NCBI RefSeq assembly: GCF_000022145.1
Contig: NC_011891.1
Span: 2,740,001-2,804,000 of the forward strand
DNA length: 64,000 nucleotides
Source of the DNA: Anaeromyxobacter dehalogenans 2CP-1
GTDB taxonomy: Bacteria > Myxococcota > Myxococcia > Myxococcales > Anaeromyxobacteraceae
Direction: 5' to 3'
Positions 8,716 through 17,855 of the stretch are shown one piece after another (position 1 is the first letter of the stretch; each line of letters begins with the position of its first letter). The notes under the pieces were generated by a model. It ran no database searches. It saw only the letters and a program-made list of their open reading frames with translations, and was not told the origin of the DNA. A program made the position numbers and the translations under genes.

Positions 8716-8890
8716 GGCGCGCGCACCGCACGCTCCGTGCGGCGGGTGGGCCCGGCCCCCGGGTGGCGCGGGCGGGATCAGCGCGCCGCGGCGGAATACC
8801 GCCTCCCCTCCTCGCCCCTTCTGCGCGAAACCTTCGCCCCCCGATCGCAGCACGCGCGGCTCCCGTCGCGCGCCGCCGGAGCCGCCCGCC

Positions 8891-10480
8891 ATGGTTCGCA
8901 ACTGGAAGATCTCCACGCGGCTCACCGCCGCCTTCGCCGGGCTCATCGCCACGGCGGTCGCGGTGGGCGCCATGGGCGTGTCGCGCATGGAGGTCCAGTC
9001 GCGGGCGCTGGAGCGGCTGGTGAGCCAGCGCTACGAGCTGGTGGAGCGGGCGGGCGTCTGCGTGCAGACCACCGAGTCGAGCACGCGCGCGAGCTGGCAG
9101 CAGTTCCTGTTCGCCGGGATCTACACGCCGGCGCAGATGGACGGGCTGCGCGCGATCCTCGCGAAGAACAAGCGCGAGTGCTCGGCCGCGATCGCCTGGC
9201 TCGAGGGCGCGCTCACCACGCCGGAGGAGCGCGACCTGTACCGCCGCGTGGGTGAGCTGCGCGGGCCCTACCAGGCGACGCGCGACGAGGTCGCGAAGGC
9301 GTTCGCGGACGGGCGGCGCGAGGAGGCTGCGGCGCTCTTCCAGCGCGAGCTGATGCCGCGGCTCGAGGCCTACCGCCAGGGCTGGATGGACCTGGTGGCG
9401 CTGGAGAAGCGCTACATGATCGAGACGGTGGAGCAGGAAGCGGAGCGGACCCGCGTCGCCCGCCTCGGCATCGCCGGCATCACGGCGTTCGCGCTGCTCC
9501 TCGCCGCCGGGGTGGCATTCGTGATCGCGCGCAGCATCGTGCAGCCGCTGGCGGGCGTGGCGGGCGTCGCGTCGCGGATCGCCGACGGCGACCTCACCGC
9601 GCGGATCGCGCCGCACGGGCGCGACGAGATCGCGACGCTGGAGGACGCGATGCGCGGCATGACCGAGCGGCTGGCGGGGGTGCTGGGCGAGGTCCGCGGC
9701 GGCGCCGACGCGCTCGCGTCCGCCGCAGGCCAGGTGTCCGCCACCTCGCAGGCGCTCTCGCAGGGCACCGGCGAGCAGTCCGCCTCGGTGGAGGAGACCA
9801 CGGCCAGCCTGGAGGAGATGAGCGCGTCCATCGACACCAACTCGCGCAACGGCCGGGAGGCGGAGCGCATCGCGGCCGCCGGCGCGGTGGACGCCGAGGC
9901 CTGCGGCCGCGCCGCCGCGGAGGCGGCCGAGGCGATGCGCGCCATCGTCGAGCGGATCGGGATCGTGGAGGAGATCGCCTACCAGACCAACCTGCTCGCC
10001 CTGAACGCCGCCATCGAGGCGGCGCGCGCCGGCGAGCAGGGGCGCGGCTTCGCGGTGGTGGCGGCCGAGGTCCGGAAGCTCGCCGTGCGCAGCCAGACGG
10101 CCTCGGCCGAGATCGGTGGCCTCGCCTCGCGCTCGATGGAGAGCGCCGCCCGCAGCGGCGAGCTGCTCAACGCGCTCGTCCCCACCATCCAGCGCACCGC
10201 CGCGCTGGTGCAGGCCGTCGCCGCGGCCGGCCAGGAACAGGCGGCGGGCGTCGCCCAGATCAACGGCGCGATGCGGCGCGTGGACGACGTCGCGCAGCGG
10301 AACGCTTCGGCCTCCGAGGAGCTCGCCTCGACCGCCGAGGAGCTGAGCACGCAGGCCGAGGCGCTGCAGGCGCTCGTCGCGGTGTTCCGGCTCGACGGCA
10401 CGGGCGCGCGGCCGGCGGCGCGCGCCGAGCCGCCGCGGCAGCAGCCGGCGCGGCCGCTGCTCGCGGCGACGAGCCGCTAG
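8891..10480 (+). CDS. Methyl-accepting chemotaxis protein
   Basis: A 529-residue transmembrane chemoreceptor. Helix 1 spans about 10-30. The four-helix-bundle-like periplasmic domain (35-185) holds two cysteines, in ERAGVCVQ and KRECSAA. Helix 2 spans about 192-213, then a HAMP domain ([16 protein letters not shown]). The signalling hairpin has the conserved tip [20 protein letters not shown] and [15 protein letters not shown]. The C-terminus is a Pro/Arg/Ala tail without a clear CheR-binding pentapeptide. No che genes are nearby, so it is an orphan receptor. Its stop codon overlaps that of the convergent methyltransferase gene in the sequence CTAG. Confidence 0.93.
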   Translation: MVRNWKISTRLTAAFAGLIATAVAVGAMGVSRMEVQSRALERLVSQRYELVERAGVCVQTTESSTRASWQQFLFAGIYTPAQMDGLRAILAKNKRECSAAIAWLEGALTTPEERDLYRRVGELRGPYQATRDEVAKAFADGRREEAAALFQRELMPRLEAYRQGWMDLVALEKRYMIETVEQEAERTRVARLGIAGITAFALLLAAGVAFVIARSIVQPLAGVAGVASRIADGDLTARIAPHGRDEIATLEDAMRGMTERLAGVLGEVRGGADALASAAGQVSATSQALSQGTGEQSASVEETTASLEEMSASIDTNSRNGREAERIAAAGAVDAEACGRAAAEAAEAMRAIVERIGIVEEIAYQTNLLALNAAIEAARAGEQGRGFAVVAAEVRKLAVRSQTASAEIGGLASRSMESAARSGELLNALVPTIQRTAALVQAVAAAGQEQAAGVAQINGAMRRVDDVAQRNASASEELASTAEELSTQAEALQALVAVFRLDGTGARPAARAEPPRQQPARPLLAATSR

Positions 10481-11367
10481 CCGGAGGCGCCTGCGTCCGC
10501 CCGGAGCGGCCCCTCGCCTGCGGGCGCGCGCCGCGGCGCCGCGGCGGCGTCCCGCAGGTGCCCCTCCAGCACCGCCATCCCTCCCAGCCGCGCGAGGCCC
10601 GGCACGGCCAGCGTGACCCAGTCGGCGAGGCAGAGGCCGTCGACCGCGGCGCGGCGCAGCGTGCCCGCCGACTCGTAGGCGCCCCCGGGAAGCAGGAACC
10701 GGTTCAGCCGCCCCGCGAACGAGAACGGGCGCACGCGCAGGTCCGGCACCCAGCGCCGGATCCGCCTCAGCTCCGCCTCGCGCAGGGGCCGCTCGTCGGG
10801 CGTGCCGTCCGGCGGCACCGGCAGCAGGAGCCGCAACCGCCGCAGGCCTGGGACGCGATCGACCGGCTCGGAGAACAGGAAGCGCGCATCCCGCCGGGCC
10901 GCCCGGACGAGGCGCTCCAGCACGCCGTCCAGGTCGTGCAGCACGTGGTGCAGGACGCCGTCACCCCAGATCACGTCGAACGCCCCGTCGGGCAGGCCGG
11001 CGCGCTCCAGGGGCGCGCACACGAACTCGGGCGGCTCTGCCAGGCCGGCCTGCGCGGCCCGCCGCCGCGCCAGCTCGATGGACCGGGCGGAGAGGTCCAC
11101 GGCCGTGACGCGCGCCCCGTGCGACGCGAGCAGGATGGCGTTGTCCCCGAGCCCGCACCCCACGTCGAGGATGCGCAGCCCGCGCACCTCGCCGAGCCGC
11201 CGGAACCGGTACTCCTTGTTGAACCAGAAGCGGGCGGGCCGGCGGTACCGCGCCACCACGGCCGGGTCGAGCCGCCACGCGGCGCGCTCGAGCGTCGCCG
11301 CCTGCGCGTCGAAGAACGCTGCCTCGGAGCGGTGGATCTCCTCGGGGTGACGGACCTGATCCGGCAT
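10477..11367 (-). CDS. Class I SAM-dependent methyltransferase
   Basis: A 296-residue methyltransferase. The SAM-binding motif I is [16 protein letters not shown], followed by an acidic loop [17 protein letters not shown] and a motif-IV-like [17 protein letters not shown]. It belongs to the Methyltransf_11/25 type; the substrate cannot be told. The start at 11367 ([20 protein letters not shown]) is preferred: the frame stays open far upstream, but only because GC-rich DNA lacks stops. It stands alone, convergent with the chemoreceptor. Confidence 0.85.
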   Translation of the reverse strand: MPDQVRHPEEIHRSEAAFFDAQAATLERAAWRLDPAVVARYRRPARFWFNKEYRFRRLGEVRGLRILDVGCGLGDNAILLASHGARVTAVDLSARSIELARRRAAQAGLAEPPEFVCAPLERAGLPDGAFDVIWGDGVLHHVLHDLDGVLERLVRAARRDARFLFSEPVDRVPGLRRLRLLLPVPPDGTPDERPLREAELRRIRRWVPDLRVRPFSFAGRLNRFLLPGGAYESAGTLRRAAVDGLCLADWVTLAVPGLARLGGMAVLEGHLRDAAAAPRRAPAGEGPLRADAGASG

Positions 11368-11543
11368 GGCTCCTCCGACGCGCGAGGATCCAAGACTTGG
11401 ACTCACAGTGTCGCCCGGCAACGCCGGCTCGGGGTTGCCGCGCGCGGGACCGGAGCGCCCGCCCAGGTCTTCCCCTCCAGCGCAGCGTCCACCGGGAACG
11501 TCATGGCGCTGCGCGCGCCACCGGCGAGGCAGGGCCCCGCGGC

Positions 11544-12026
11544 TCACAGCTTGTAGCCGAACCGCCGCAGCAGCGCCTTCCGCTCGGCCACGTCGGCCTC
11601 GGCCTCGACCCCGAGCGGCGACCCGCCGTCCACCACGCCCACGATGCCGCGCCCGGTCGCGGTCTGCGCCACCAGCACCTCCACGTCGTTCGCGGTGGCG
11701 CAGAACACGCCGCACACCTCCGGCACCGCCTTCAGCGCGTTCAGGACGCTCACCGGGAAGCCTTCCCGCAGCAGCACCACGAACGCGTGCCCGGCGCCGA
11801 TCGCCTGCGCGTTGCGGACCGCGAGGTCCACCAGGTCCGGCGCGTTCCCGGACCGCCGCACCAGCCGCGGCCCGGACGCCTCGCAGAACGCGATCCCGAA
11901 GCGCAGCGCGGGCGCGCTCTGCGCCAGCGCCTCGTGCAGGTCCTCGATCGTCTTGATGAAGTGGGCCTGGCCCACCACCACGTTCACGTCCTCCGGCTTC
12001 TCGATGCGGACCGCGGCGAGCTCCAT
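11544..12026 (-). CDS. Adenosine-specific kinase homologue (DUF355/COG1839)
   Basis: A 160-residue protein matching the small adenosine/AMP-specific kinase family first defined from archaeal structures. The start MELAAVRIEKPEDVNVVVGQ, the middle LRFGIAFCEASGPRLVRR and the end GRGIVGVVDGGSPLGVE, then RKALLRRFGYKL, are typical. Family members are proposed to phosphorylate adenosine or AMP, though the physiological role in bacteria is unsettled. The start at 12026 fits the family length. It is a single gene with no operon partner. Confidence 0.82.
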   Translation of the reverse strand: MELAAVRIEKPEDVNVVVGQAHFIKTIEDLHEALAQSAPALRFGIAFCEASGPRLVRRSGNAPDLVDLAVRNAQAIGAGHAFVVLLREGFPVSVLNALKAVPEVCGVFCATANDVEVLVAQTATGRGIVGVVDGGSPLGVEAEADVAERKALLRRFGYKL

Positions 12027-12243
12027 GGCGTCCTCCTTCCGGCGCGCCCCCAGCATGCGCACGCGCCGGCGCAGGCCGCGGCCACGGGCCGCGCGCACTT
12101 GGGTTGCGCCCGCCTGCGCACGCGGACGGGGGAGCGAGCGCGCGCCCGGCCGCCCGCCGCGCCGCCGCGGTCGGCTCCCCGAAGGGCCCGGCCTGGCGCG
12201 GCGACCCCCGGGTACGATCCGGATGACCACGCAGGAGGTGATC

Positions 12244-12831
12244 ATGGAGACTCCGCTGCAGCTGGCGTGGATTCACGTGGAGCCCTCGGAGCCGCTGGCC
12301 GAGCGCGTGCGCGAGGCGGTGCGGCGGCTCGAGCGATTCCACGGGCGCATCACCGGGTGCACGGTCGCGCTGGAGGCGCCCAGCCGTCATCACCGCAACA
12401 CCGGCGCCCAGTACCGGGTCCGCATCGAGGTGAGGTTCCCGGGGGGCCGCGCGGTGGTGGGCCGCGCGCCGCCCAGGAGCCGCGACCGCGCCGACCTGTA
12501 CACGGCCGTGAACGCCGCGTTCCGCGACGTGCGGCGCCAGCTCGAGGACCGGCAGCGCCGCATGGACGGCCGCGTGAAGGCGCACGAGTCGCCGCCGCGC
12601 GGGGTGGTCGCGCGGATCTTCCACGGCGAAGGCTTCGGCTTCCTGCGGACGCCGGACGACCGCGAGATCTACTTCGACGCCCGGAGCGTGCTGCGCGGAG
12701 GCTTCGGCCGCCTGGAGATCGGCAGCCCGGTGCGCTTCGTGGAGGAGCCCGGCGAGGAGGGGCCGCAGGCGAGCACGGTCGCGCTCCTGCGCCGGCGCGC
12801 GCCCGGGCCCGCGGCGCCGACGCAGCCCTGA
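12244..12831 (+). CDS. HPF/RaiA-type ribosome-associated domain fused to a cold-shock domain
   Basis: A 195-residue protein. Residues 1-110 look like a sigma54-modulation/S30AE (HPF, RaiA) domain that binds the 30S decoding region in stressed cells: IHVEPSEPLAERVREAVRRL, then YRVRIEVRFPGGRAVVGR and DLYTAVNAAFRDVRRQLE. Residues 115-185 look like a cold-shock domain, with GEGFGFLRTPDDREIYFDA corresponding to the RNP1/RNP2 strands. A strong ribosome-binding sequence (AGGAGGTGATC) immediately before the ATG fixes the start. It would be a cytosolic stress protein that may combine ribosome and RNA binding. It converges on yceI, with a strong hairpin between. Confidence 0.85.
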   Translation: METPLQLAWIHVEPSEPLAERVREAVRRLERFHGRITGCTVALEAPSRHHRNTGAQYRVRIEVRFPGGRAVVGRAPPRSRDRADLYTAVNAAFRDVRRQLEDRQRRMDGRVKAHESPPRGVVARIFHGEGFGFLRTPDDREIYFDARSVLRGGFGRLEIGSPVRFVEEPGEEGPQASTVALLRRRAPGPAAPTQP

Positions 12832-12843
12832 GCGGCGGGCACG

Positions 12844-12906
12844 GCCGTCGCCGCCCGTGAACAGCACCGGGCCGGCCCGCGCGTGGCGAGCCGGCCCGGC
12901 GACGGC
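12844..12906. terminator. Nested inverted repeats between convergent genes
   Basis: A perfect 10-base pair of arms, CCGGGCCGGC (12867-12876) and GCCGGCCCGG (12890-12899), lies inside a second pair, GCCGTCGC (12844-12851) and GCGACGGC (12899-12906). They share one base, so the two stems are stacked or alternatives. It sits between convergent genes and is probably a bidirectional terminator. Confidence 0.6.
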
Positions 12907-12923
12907 GGTCGTGCAGCGAGGAG

Positions 12924-13529
12924 CTACTTCGACGCCGTCTTCGGCTGATCCTTCACGACCTCGAGGTCGAGCGTGATGGTGACCTGGTCGCCCACGGCGG
13001 GGCCGGCCTCGACCATCTTGTTCCACACCAGCCCGAAGTCCTTGCGGTCCACCTTGGTGGTGGCGGCGTAGCCGCGGCGCGTCTCGCCGCCCATGCCCTT
13101 CACCTCCGGCGAGGCGGTCACGTCGAGCGTCACCGGGCGGGTCACGCCGTGCATGGTGAGGTCGCCGGTGACCTTCAGGCCGTCCTTGCCGGCCTTCGAG
13201 ACCTTGGTGGACTTGAACGTGATGGTCGGGTACTTCGCGACGTCGAAGAAGTCGGGCGACTTGAGGTGCGTGTCGCGATCCGGGACCTGCGTGTCGATGC
13301 TGTTCACGTCGATGGTGGCCTCGACCGTGGACTTCGCCAGGTTCGCCTCGTCCAGCACCAGCTTGCCGGAGAGCGTGGTGAACGTGCCGCGCACGGTGGA
13401 GATGACGAGGTGCTTCACGGCGAAGCCGGCGTTCGAGTGGGACGCGTCGAGCGTCCAGGTGCTGGGCGCCGCGAAGGCGAGCGCCGGGGCCAGGGCGAGG
13501 GCGAGGGCCGCGGGGAGGAGCTTCTTCAT
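12924..13529 (-). CDS. YceI-family periplasmic protein
   Basis: A 201-residue secreted protein. The signal peptide MKKLLPAALALALAPALAFA ends with an AFA-A cleavage site. The mature domain is the YceI lipocalin-like barrel, which binds isoprenoid chains in known structures: STWTLDASHSNAGFAVKHL, VDVNSIDT-type strand, DFFDVAKYPTITFKST and DLTMHGVTRPVTLD are diagnostic. The function in cells is poorly defined (polyisoprenoid carrier, stress). A good Shine-Dalgarno (GGAATCGCCTCCC region) lies just upstream of 13529. Monocistronic, divergent from pdxH. Confidence 0.93.
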   Translation of the reverse strand: MKKLLPAALALALAPALAFAAPSTWTLDASHSNAGFAVKHLVISTVRGTFTTLSGKLVLDEANLAKSTVEATIDVNSIDTQVPDRDTHLKSPDFFDVAKYPTITFKSTKVSKAGKDGLKVTGDLTMHGVTRPVTLDVTASPEVKGMGGETRRGYAATTKVDRKDFGLVWNKMVEAGPAVGDQVTITLDLEVVKDQPKTASK

Positions 13530-13726
13530 GGGAGGCGATTCCTTTCGGTCGTTGGTGGGCGGGGGCGTCGCCGCCCGTCCGGACGCCCCGTGATCTGGCA
13601 TCGTTCCTCGCATCGCGCAGCAAGCCGTTTCGCACCTCTCTGTTGCGCCGCTGGAACGATGCCCCGGCGCCGCCCCGGCTCGCGCGCCGCTTGAAATCGC
13701 GCGCCTCGAACGGCAAGAACGCGGGC

Positions 13727-14323
13727 ATGCCCCTCCCGCCGAGCGCCGCCCCCGACCCCATCGCCCGCTTCCGCGACGCGCTCGCCCGCGCCGCGGCCGC
13801 CTCGCCGCACGACGCGACCGCCGCCGCGCTCGCCACCGCGGACGCGCACGGTGCACCGTCGGTGCGGATGGTGCTGGTGAAGTCCGCCGACGCCCGCGGC
13901 TTCGCGTTCTTCACGAACCGGGAGAGCCGCAAGGCGCGCGACCTCGCCGCGAACCCGCGCGCCGCGCTCTGCTTCCACTGGCCGGCGCTGGAGGAGCAGG
14001 TGCGGGTCGAGGGCGCGGTGACGCCGCTCCCCGACGCCGAGGCGGACGCCTACTTCCGCTCCCGCCCGCGCGAGAGCCGCCTGGGCGCCTGGGCCTCGCG
14101 GCAGAGCGCGCCCCTCGGCGACCGGGCCGAGCTGGAGGCGGCGGTCCGCGCCGTGGAGGCGCGCTTCCCGGGCGACGACCTCCCGCGCCCGCCGTTCTGG
14201 GGCGGCTACCTCGTGGCGCCCGAGCGGATCGAGTTCTGGCGCTCCGGGCCGGGCCGGCTGCACCACCGCACGGTCTACGTGCGGCGCGGCGACGGCTGGG
14301 AGGTGGGCGCGCTGCAGCCCTGA
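13727..14323 (+). CDS. pdxH: Pyridoxamine 5'-phosphate oxidase
   Basis: FMN-dependent oxidase that converts pyridoxine or pyridoxamine 5'-phosphate to pyridoxal 5'-phosphate. The protein of 198 residues is slightly short. FMN-binding motifs SVRMVLVKSADARGFAFFTN and SRKARDLAANPRAALCFHW are clear, as are EEQVRVEGAV, SRLGAWASRQSAPL and PPFWGGYLVAPERIEFW. The C-terminus reads VGALQP where the family usually has a version of RLxP. The start at 13727 gives MPLPPSAAPDPIARF. Single gene. Confidence 0.94.
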   Translation: MPLPPSAAPDPIARFRDALARAAAASPHDATAAALATADAHGAPSVRMVLVKSADARGFAFFTNRESRKARDLAANPRAALCFHWPALEEQVRVEGAVTPLPDAEADAYFRSRPRESRLGAWASRQSAPLGDRAELEAAVRAVEARFPGDDLPRPPFWGGYLVAPERIEFWRSGPGRLHHRTVYVRRGDGWEVGALQP

Positions 14324-14329
14324 CGCGCC

Positions 14330-16093
14330 CTACCCGCCGGCGCAGGCGCAGCTGCCGCGCGAGGCGCCGGGCTCGACGTGGCAGGCCCAGTCGCCCTCCT
14401 TGCCGCCCAGCGCCTGCGCGCACTCTCCGGCGTTCGCGCAGCCGCCCGCGGGCACCGTGCCGAGGTACTCCGCCGCGTAGGTCTCGCCCGGGTTCGCCAC
14501 GCAGGCCGCCGACGGGTCGATGGCGATGCACTGCGACGTGCCGGCCGGCAGGCACGCCGGCGTCGTGCTCGGATCGTCGCAGGGGACGAAGCACCAGTCG
14601 GTGCCGTACGCGCAGGTCCGGCGGGTGGTGCCCGACGCGTCGGCGATGCGGAGGTTGGTCACCGCTCGCGCCGCGGGCACCGTGGGGAGGCGCAGGCCGT
14701 CGAGCGGGCGCGCCAGGTCCGCGATCGCCGAGAGGACCGGGCCGAAGGTGCTCGGCGGATACGCGTCGCACACCGTGCCCTCGACCACGGCGATGCCCCG
14801 CGCGCGGAGCTGGTCGCCGAGCTGCAGGAAGCGCTCACCGGCGGCGAACGCGCCGCCGCAGGCGGGCGCGGCGGGGTGGCACGTGAGCGGCGGCTGCACC
14901 GGGCACGAGGCGATGCCGCTGCACGAGTCGGCGGCCGCGTAGGAGCCGTCGGCGCAGCGCACGCTCGAGACGATGAACGCCGCGCCCAGGTCGGCGGGGC
15001 CGTCGGCCCGGACCAGGGACGCGAAGAACGCGGCGTAGTCGGAGACCGGGATCTCGCGCTGCGCGCCGGCGGGCTGGTGCTTGTCGAGGACGCAGGCGTC
15101 GGCGCCGGGGGTCGACGTCGCCATGGGCACCGGCGTGGCGGACGGGCTGGAGCAGTCGTCCTCGTCGCCCACCCACACCACCACCAGCTTCGCGCCCGGC
15201 CGCGGGAACGTGCCCGGCGCGACGCCGGGGAGCTGTCCCGCGAGCGCCTTCTGCAGCGCGAGCCGTCCCGCCTCGAGCCCCTGCTCCTGGCCCGAGCCGC
15301 AGCTCCCGACCTTGATGTTCTGCGCGAACTGCTGGACGAGCTGCGTCAGCCGCCCGTCCTGGGAGGCGGTGCCCCACGAGGCCCAGTCGAGATCCTTCGA
15401 GAAGTCGAGGATGCGCGGGTTGCCCGGCGCGGAGACGAGCGCGCCTCCGGGGTACGGCGCGCCGGCGACCGCGTAGCCCGGCGTGCAGAACGACGACGAC
15501 GGGAACGGGTTCGAGTAGGTGGTCTGCAGCGTGGTGCAGGCGTCGCCGGGGGCGCAGCCGGCCCCGGCGGCGGTGCAGTCGCTGGGGGCGCAGCACTGCT
15601 GCTTGGAGCCGGTCACGCGGAGCCCGTCCGCGTCGAGCACCGGGGTCCTCACGCACACCTGCCCGGTGCCGCAGCCCGCGGCAACACCGGGCGTGCACGA
15701 CGCGACGTCGGTGCACGCCGAGATCCGGCAGCACTGGTTGCCGCCGCTCCCCGCCACGCACGACCGGCCGTTCGGACCCGCCCAGAACACCGAGGTGGTG
15801 GTCACCGCGATGCGGAAGTCCACCGGGTCGAGGCCGCGGGCCGCGCGCGCGGTGTTGGCCTGGACCATCCGCGTGATGAAGTCCTTGAAGCTGGCGGCGA
15901 GCCCGTCCTGCTTCGGGTCCATGGATGGGGAGTCGTCCACCACGAACAGGACGTCCGCGCTCGAGACCTTGGAGAGCTGCACCCGCACGCTGCCGGGCTG
16001 CAGCAGGCAGTGGCCGACCGGGCTGAAGTTGTAGTCGTTGCACCCCGCGGCGGCGGAGGCGACCAGCGCGAGCAGCATCCCGCGTCGAACCAT
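14330..16093 (-). CDS. Cysteine-rich lipoprotein with VWA-like domain
   Basis: A 587-residue predicted lipoprotein. The start MVRRGMLLALVASAAAGC is a compact lipoprotein signal with Cys near 18. A von Willebrand A-like segment begins near 45: DVLFVVDDSPSMDPKQDG has the metal-binding DxSxS pattern, and KLVVVWVGDEDDC supplies a later acidic strand. Between and after these are many paired cysteines (about 100-190 and at the C-terminus), as in secreted myxobacterial proteins with disulfide-rich inserts. Probably exposed on the cell surface. It is downstream of the metallophosphoesterase and the beta-rich protein on the same strand (120-base gap). Function unknown. Confidence 0.8.
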   Translation of the reverse strand: MVRRGMLLALVASAAAGCNDYNFSPVGHCLLQPGSVRVQLSKVSSADVLFVVDDSPSMDPKQDGLAASFKDFITRMVQANTARAARGLDPVDFRIAVTTTSVFWAGPNGRSCVAGSGGNQCCRISACTDVASCTPGVAAGCGTGQVCVRTPVLDADGLRVTGSKQQCCAPSDCTAAGAGCAPGDACTTLQTTYSNPFPSSSFCTPGYAVAGAPYPGGALVSAPGNPRILDFSKDLDWASWGTASQDGRLTQLVQQFAQNIKVGSCGSGQEQGLEAGRLALQKALAGQLPGVAPGTFPRPGAKLVVVWVGDEDDCSSPSATPVPMATSTPGADACVLDKHQPAGAQREIPVSDYAAFFASLVRADGPADLGAAFIVSSVRCADGSYAAADSCSGIASCPVQPPLTCHPAAPACGGAFAAGERFLQLGDQLRARGIAVVEGTVCDAYPPSTFGPVLSAIADLARPLDGLRLPTVPAARAVTNLRIADASGTTRRTCAYGTDWCFVPCDDPSTTPACLPAGTSQCIAIDPSAACVANPGETYAAEYLGTVPAGGCANAGECAQALGGKEGDWACHVEPGASRGSCACAGG

Positions 16094-16213
16094 GCCCGAC
16101 GAGATGAAGCTCGCTCGCCCGAGCGGCAACGGCCCGGAAGCCCGCCCCGCCGGAGGGATGCCGCGCACGGCCCGCGCGCACGCGCGCCGCGCGGGCGCTC
16201 GCCCGCAAGCCCG

Positions 16214-16855
16214 CTAGAGCTGGACGCGTGCACCCGCGGTGAAGCTGAAGACGTCCGCGGGCCCGATGGTCCGCGGGTTCGCGGCCCAGACCCGGAGCAT
16301 GTGCCCGAGCGCCACGCCCTCGACGTAGAGCGACACCGGCGCGTCCAGGTAGCGCTTCGGCACGGTGAGGCTGGTGCCGAGCGTCAGGCCGGGGTGCAGC
16401 GCCGTCGGGACCGGGTAGTAGCCGCTCGGGTACCGGCTGGGCTGCACGATGAAGTAGTCGCCGCCGAGCAGGTACGTCACCTGCAGCCCGACCGTGAACG
16501 GGCGCGCCTTCCAGCCCTGCCCGAGGCGGAAGATCCAGGGGGACCAGGTGACCTTGGCCGAGAGCTGGTAGATGTCGGTGCCGCCCACCGACTCCGGCAC
16601 CCAGCCGAACAGGAGGTCCCCGACCACGCGGTCGTCGCGCCAGGCGTGCCCGCCGCCCACCGCGAGGAGCCCCACGTTGCCGGCGAACTGCGCGGTGAGG
16701 TGATCCGGGAGCAGCCAGTGGCGATCACGGCCCTCGTCGCGCTCGTAGGCGCGATCGAGCGGCGCGTGCTCGGCCTCGGCCCGCGCGGGCGCGGGGAGCG
16801 CGAGGCAGGCGGCGAGCGCGGCCGCGAGCGCCGGCACGCGGCCGGGGCTCACCAC
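16214..16855 (-). CDS. Secreted beta-rich protein, possible outer-membrane protein
   Basis: A 213-residue protein with a signal peptide ending ALPAPARA. The rest is rich in alternating hydrophobic/aromatic strands (LTAQFAGNVGLLAVGGG, VVGDLLFGWVPE, YQLSAKVTWSPWIF) and ends in a hydrophobic VFSFTAGARVQL, as small outer-membrane barrels do. I do not recognise a named family. It starts with GTG at 16855 inside the end of the metallophosphoesterase gene (7-base overlap), which implies translational coupling. Confidence 0.75.
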   Translation of the reverse strand: MVSPGRVPALAAALAACLALPAPARAEAEHAPLDRAYERDEGRDRHWLLPDHLTAQFAGNVGLLAVGGGHAWRDDRVVGDLLFGWVPESVGGTDIYQLSAKVTWSPWIFRLGQGWKARPFTVGLQVTYLLGGDYFIVQPSRYPSGYYPVPTALHPGLTLGTSLTVPKRYLDAPVSLYVEGVALGHMLRVWAANPRTIGPADVFSFTAGARVQL

Positions 16856-17673
16856 GACACCTGCTCCACCACCGGGTCAGCCCCGGCCGGAAGCGTGAGG
16901 AGCAGGATCGACCGCCCGGTGAGCGCGTCCGCGGTCCAGAGCCGCACGCCCGACTCCTCGCGCTGCTCGGAGTGGTGGACGTGCGCGTAGAACGAGTCGG
17001 TCACGCCATGCGCGGCGAGCAGGTCCAGGTACGGCTGGCGCAGCGCCGCGTTGAAGTCCTCGTGCCAGGGCGGCACGTGCGCGACGACCACCGCGCGGTC
17101 GTGCTCGCCGTCCGGCGCGAGCTGCGCGTCCAGCCACCGGAGGTCCGGCACGTCCTCCGGGAACCCGTACTCGCGCCCGTTCGTGTCGAGCAGCACGAAG
17201 CGGGTGCGACCCCAGGTGAACACCAGGTTGCGTGCCCCGAACAGCCGGTCGTAGATCGCGTCGCCGCCGCCGAGCATGTCGTGGTTGCCGAGCACCACCA
17301 GCCACGGCACCCGCAGCCCCTCGAAGACGTCCTGCATCAGCTCGTACTCGCGGAGCAGGCCCATGTCGGTGAAGTCGCCGAGCTGGATCGCGAACGAAAC
17401 GCCGTCCATGGCGTTGACGAGCCGGACCGCGTCCTCGGCCTCGTCGAACGCGAGCTGCGTGTCGCCGAGGAGCGCCACGCGGAGCGGCTCCGCCGGCGGG
17501 GTGGCGAGGAGCGATCCCACCGCCTTCCGGTTCAGCCCCTGCTCCCCGGGGAGCGCGTACGGGCTGTACTCGAGGCAGCCCGAGAGCAGCACCGCGAGCG
17601 CCGCGACCGCGGCCGGAGCGGCCCGGCCGAGCGGGCTGCGGACGGATGCCGCGAGGTGGGGCCGCTGGGACAT
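16849..17673 (-). CDS. Metallophosphoesterase, probable lipoprotein
   Basis: A 274-residue calcineurin-like phosphoesterase. The N-terminal hydrophobic segment ends in VLLSGC near residue 32, a good lipobox, so it probably acts in the envelope. Active-site motifs in order: GDTQ (position of the usual GDxH, with Gln instead of His), GDFTDMG, GNHDMLGGG, VAHVPPWHE and AHVHHSEQ. The substrate is unknown. It overlaps the downstream beta-rich protein gene. A sigma54-like promoter on the other strand lies just beyond its start. Confidence 0.85.
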   Translation of the reverse strand: MSQRPHLAASVRSPLGRAAPAAVAALAVLLSGCLEYSPYALPGEQGLNRKAVGSLLATPPAEPLRVALLGDTQLAFDEAEDAVRLVNAMDGVSFAIQLGDFTDMGLLREYELMQDVFEGLRVPWLVVLGNHDMLGGGDAIYDRLFGARNLVFTWGRTRFVLLDTNGREYGFPEDVPDLRWLDAQLAPDGEHDRAVVVAHVPPWHEDFNAALRQPYLDLLAAHGVTDSFYAHVHHSEQREESGVRLWTADALTGRSILLLTLPAGADPVVEQVSW

Positions 17674-17683
17674 GGCCTCCCAC

Positions 17684-17700
17684 TTGGCAAGGACCATGCC
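17684..17700 (+). promoter_or_regulatory. Sigma54-type promoter candidate
   Basis: TTGGCAAGGACCATGCC has GG (17686-17687) and GC (17698-17699) exactly 10 bases apart, with TGGCA at -24 and ATGC at -12. It points toward the kinase/sigma54-activator operon but lies 156 bases before its start, so it needs a long leader. A GATAAT at 17844-17849, just before the ATG, is a competing sigma70-like -10 with a near-leaderless transcript. Confidence 0.3.
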
Positions 17701-17855
17701 CCGCCGCGCTGCGGCATCGAACCCGTGCGGCCCAGGCGAATCGGCTCGCCCCGGGGTCGCCGCCGTGTCGGGTCCGTGGACAGGAGCCACCCCGATTGTC
17801 GGCTCGACGTACAGGCGGGGTGGCCGGCGAGCCCGGACCCGCAGATAATCGGGCC

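Noticed and set aside
10477-13932. One very long minus-strand open frame spanning methyltransferase, kinase homologue and yceI regions
   Set aside because: GC-rich DNA has few stops. Only the part below 11367 matches a protein family; genes in other frames explain the rest.
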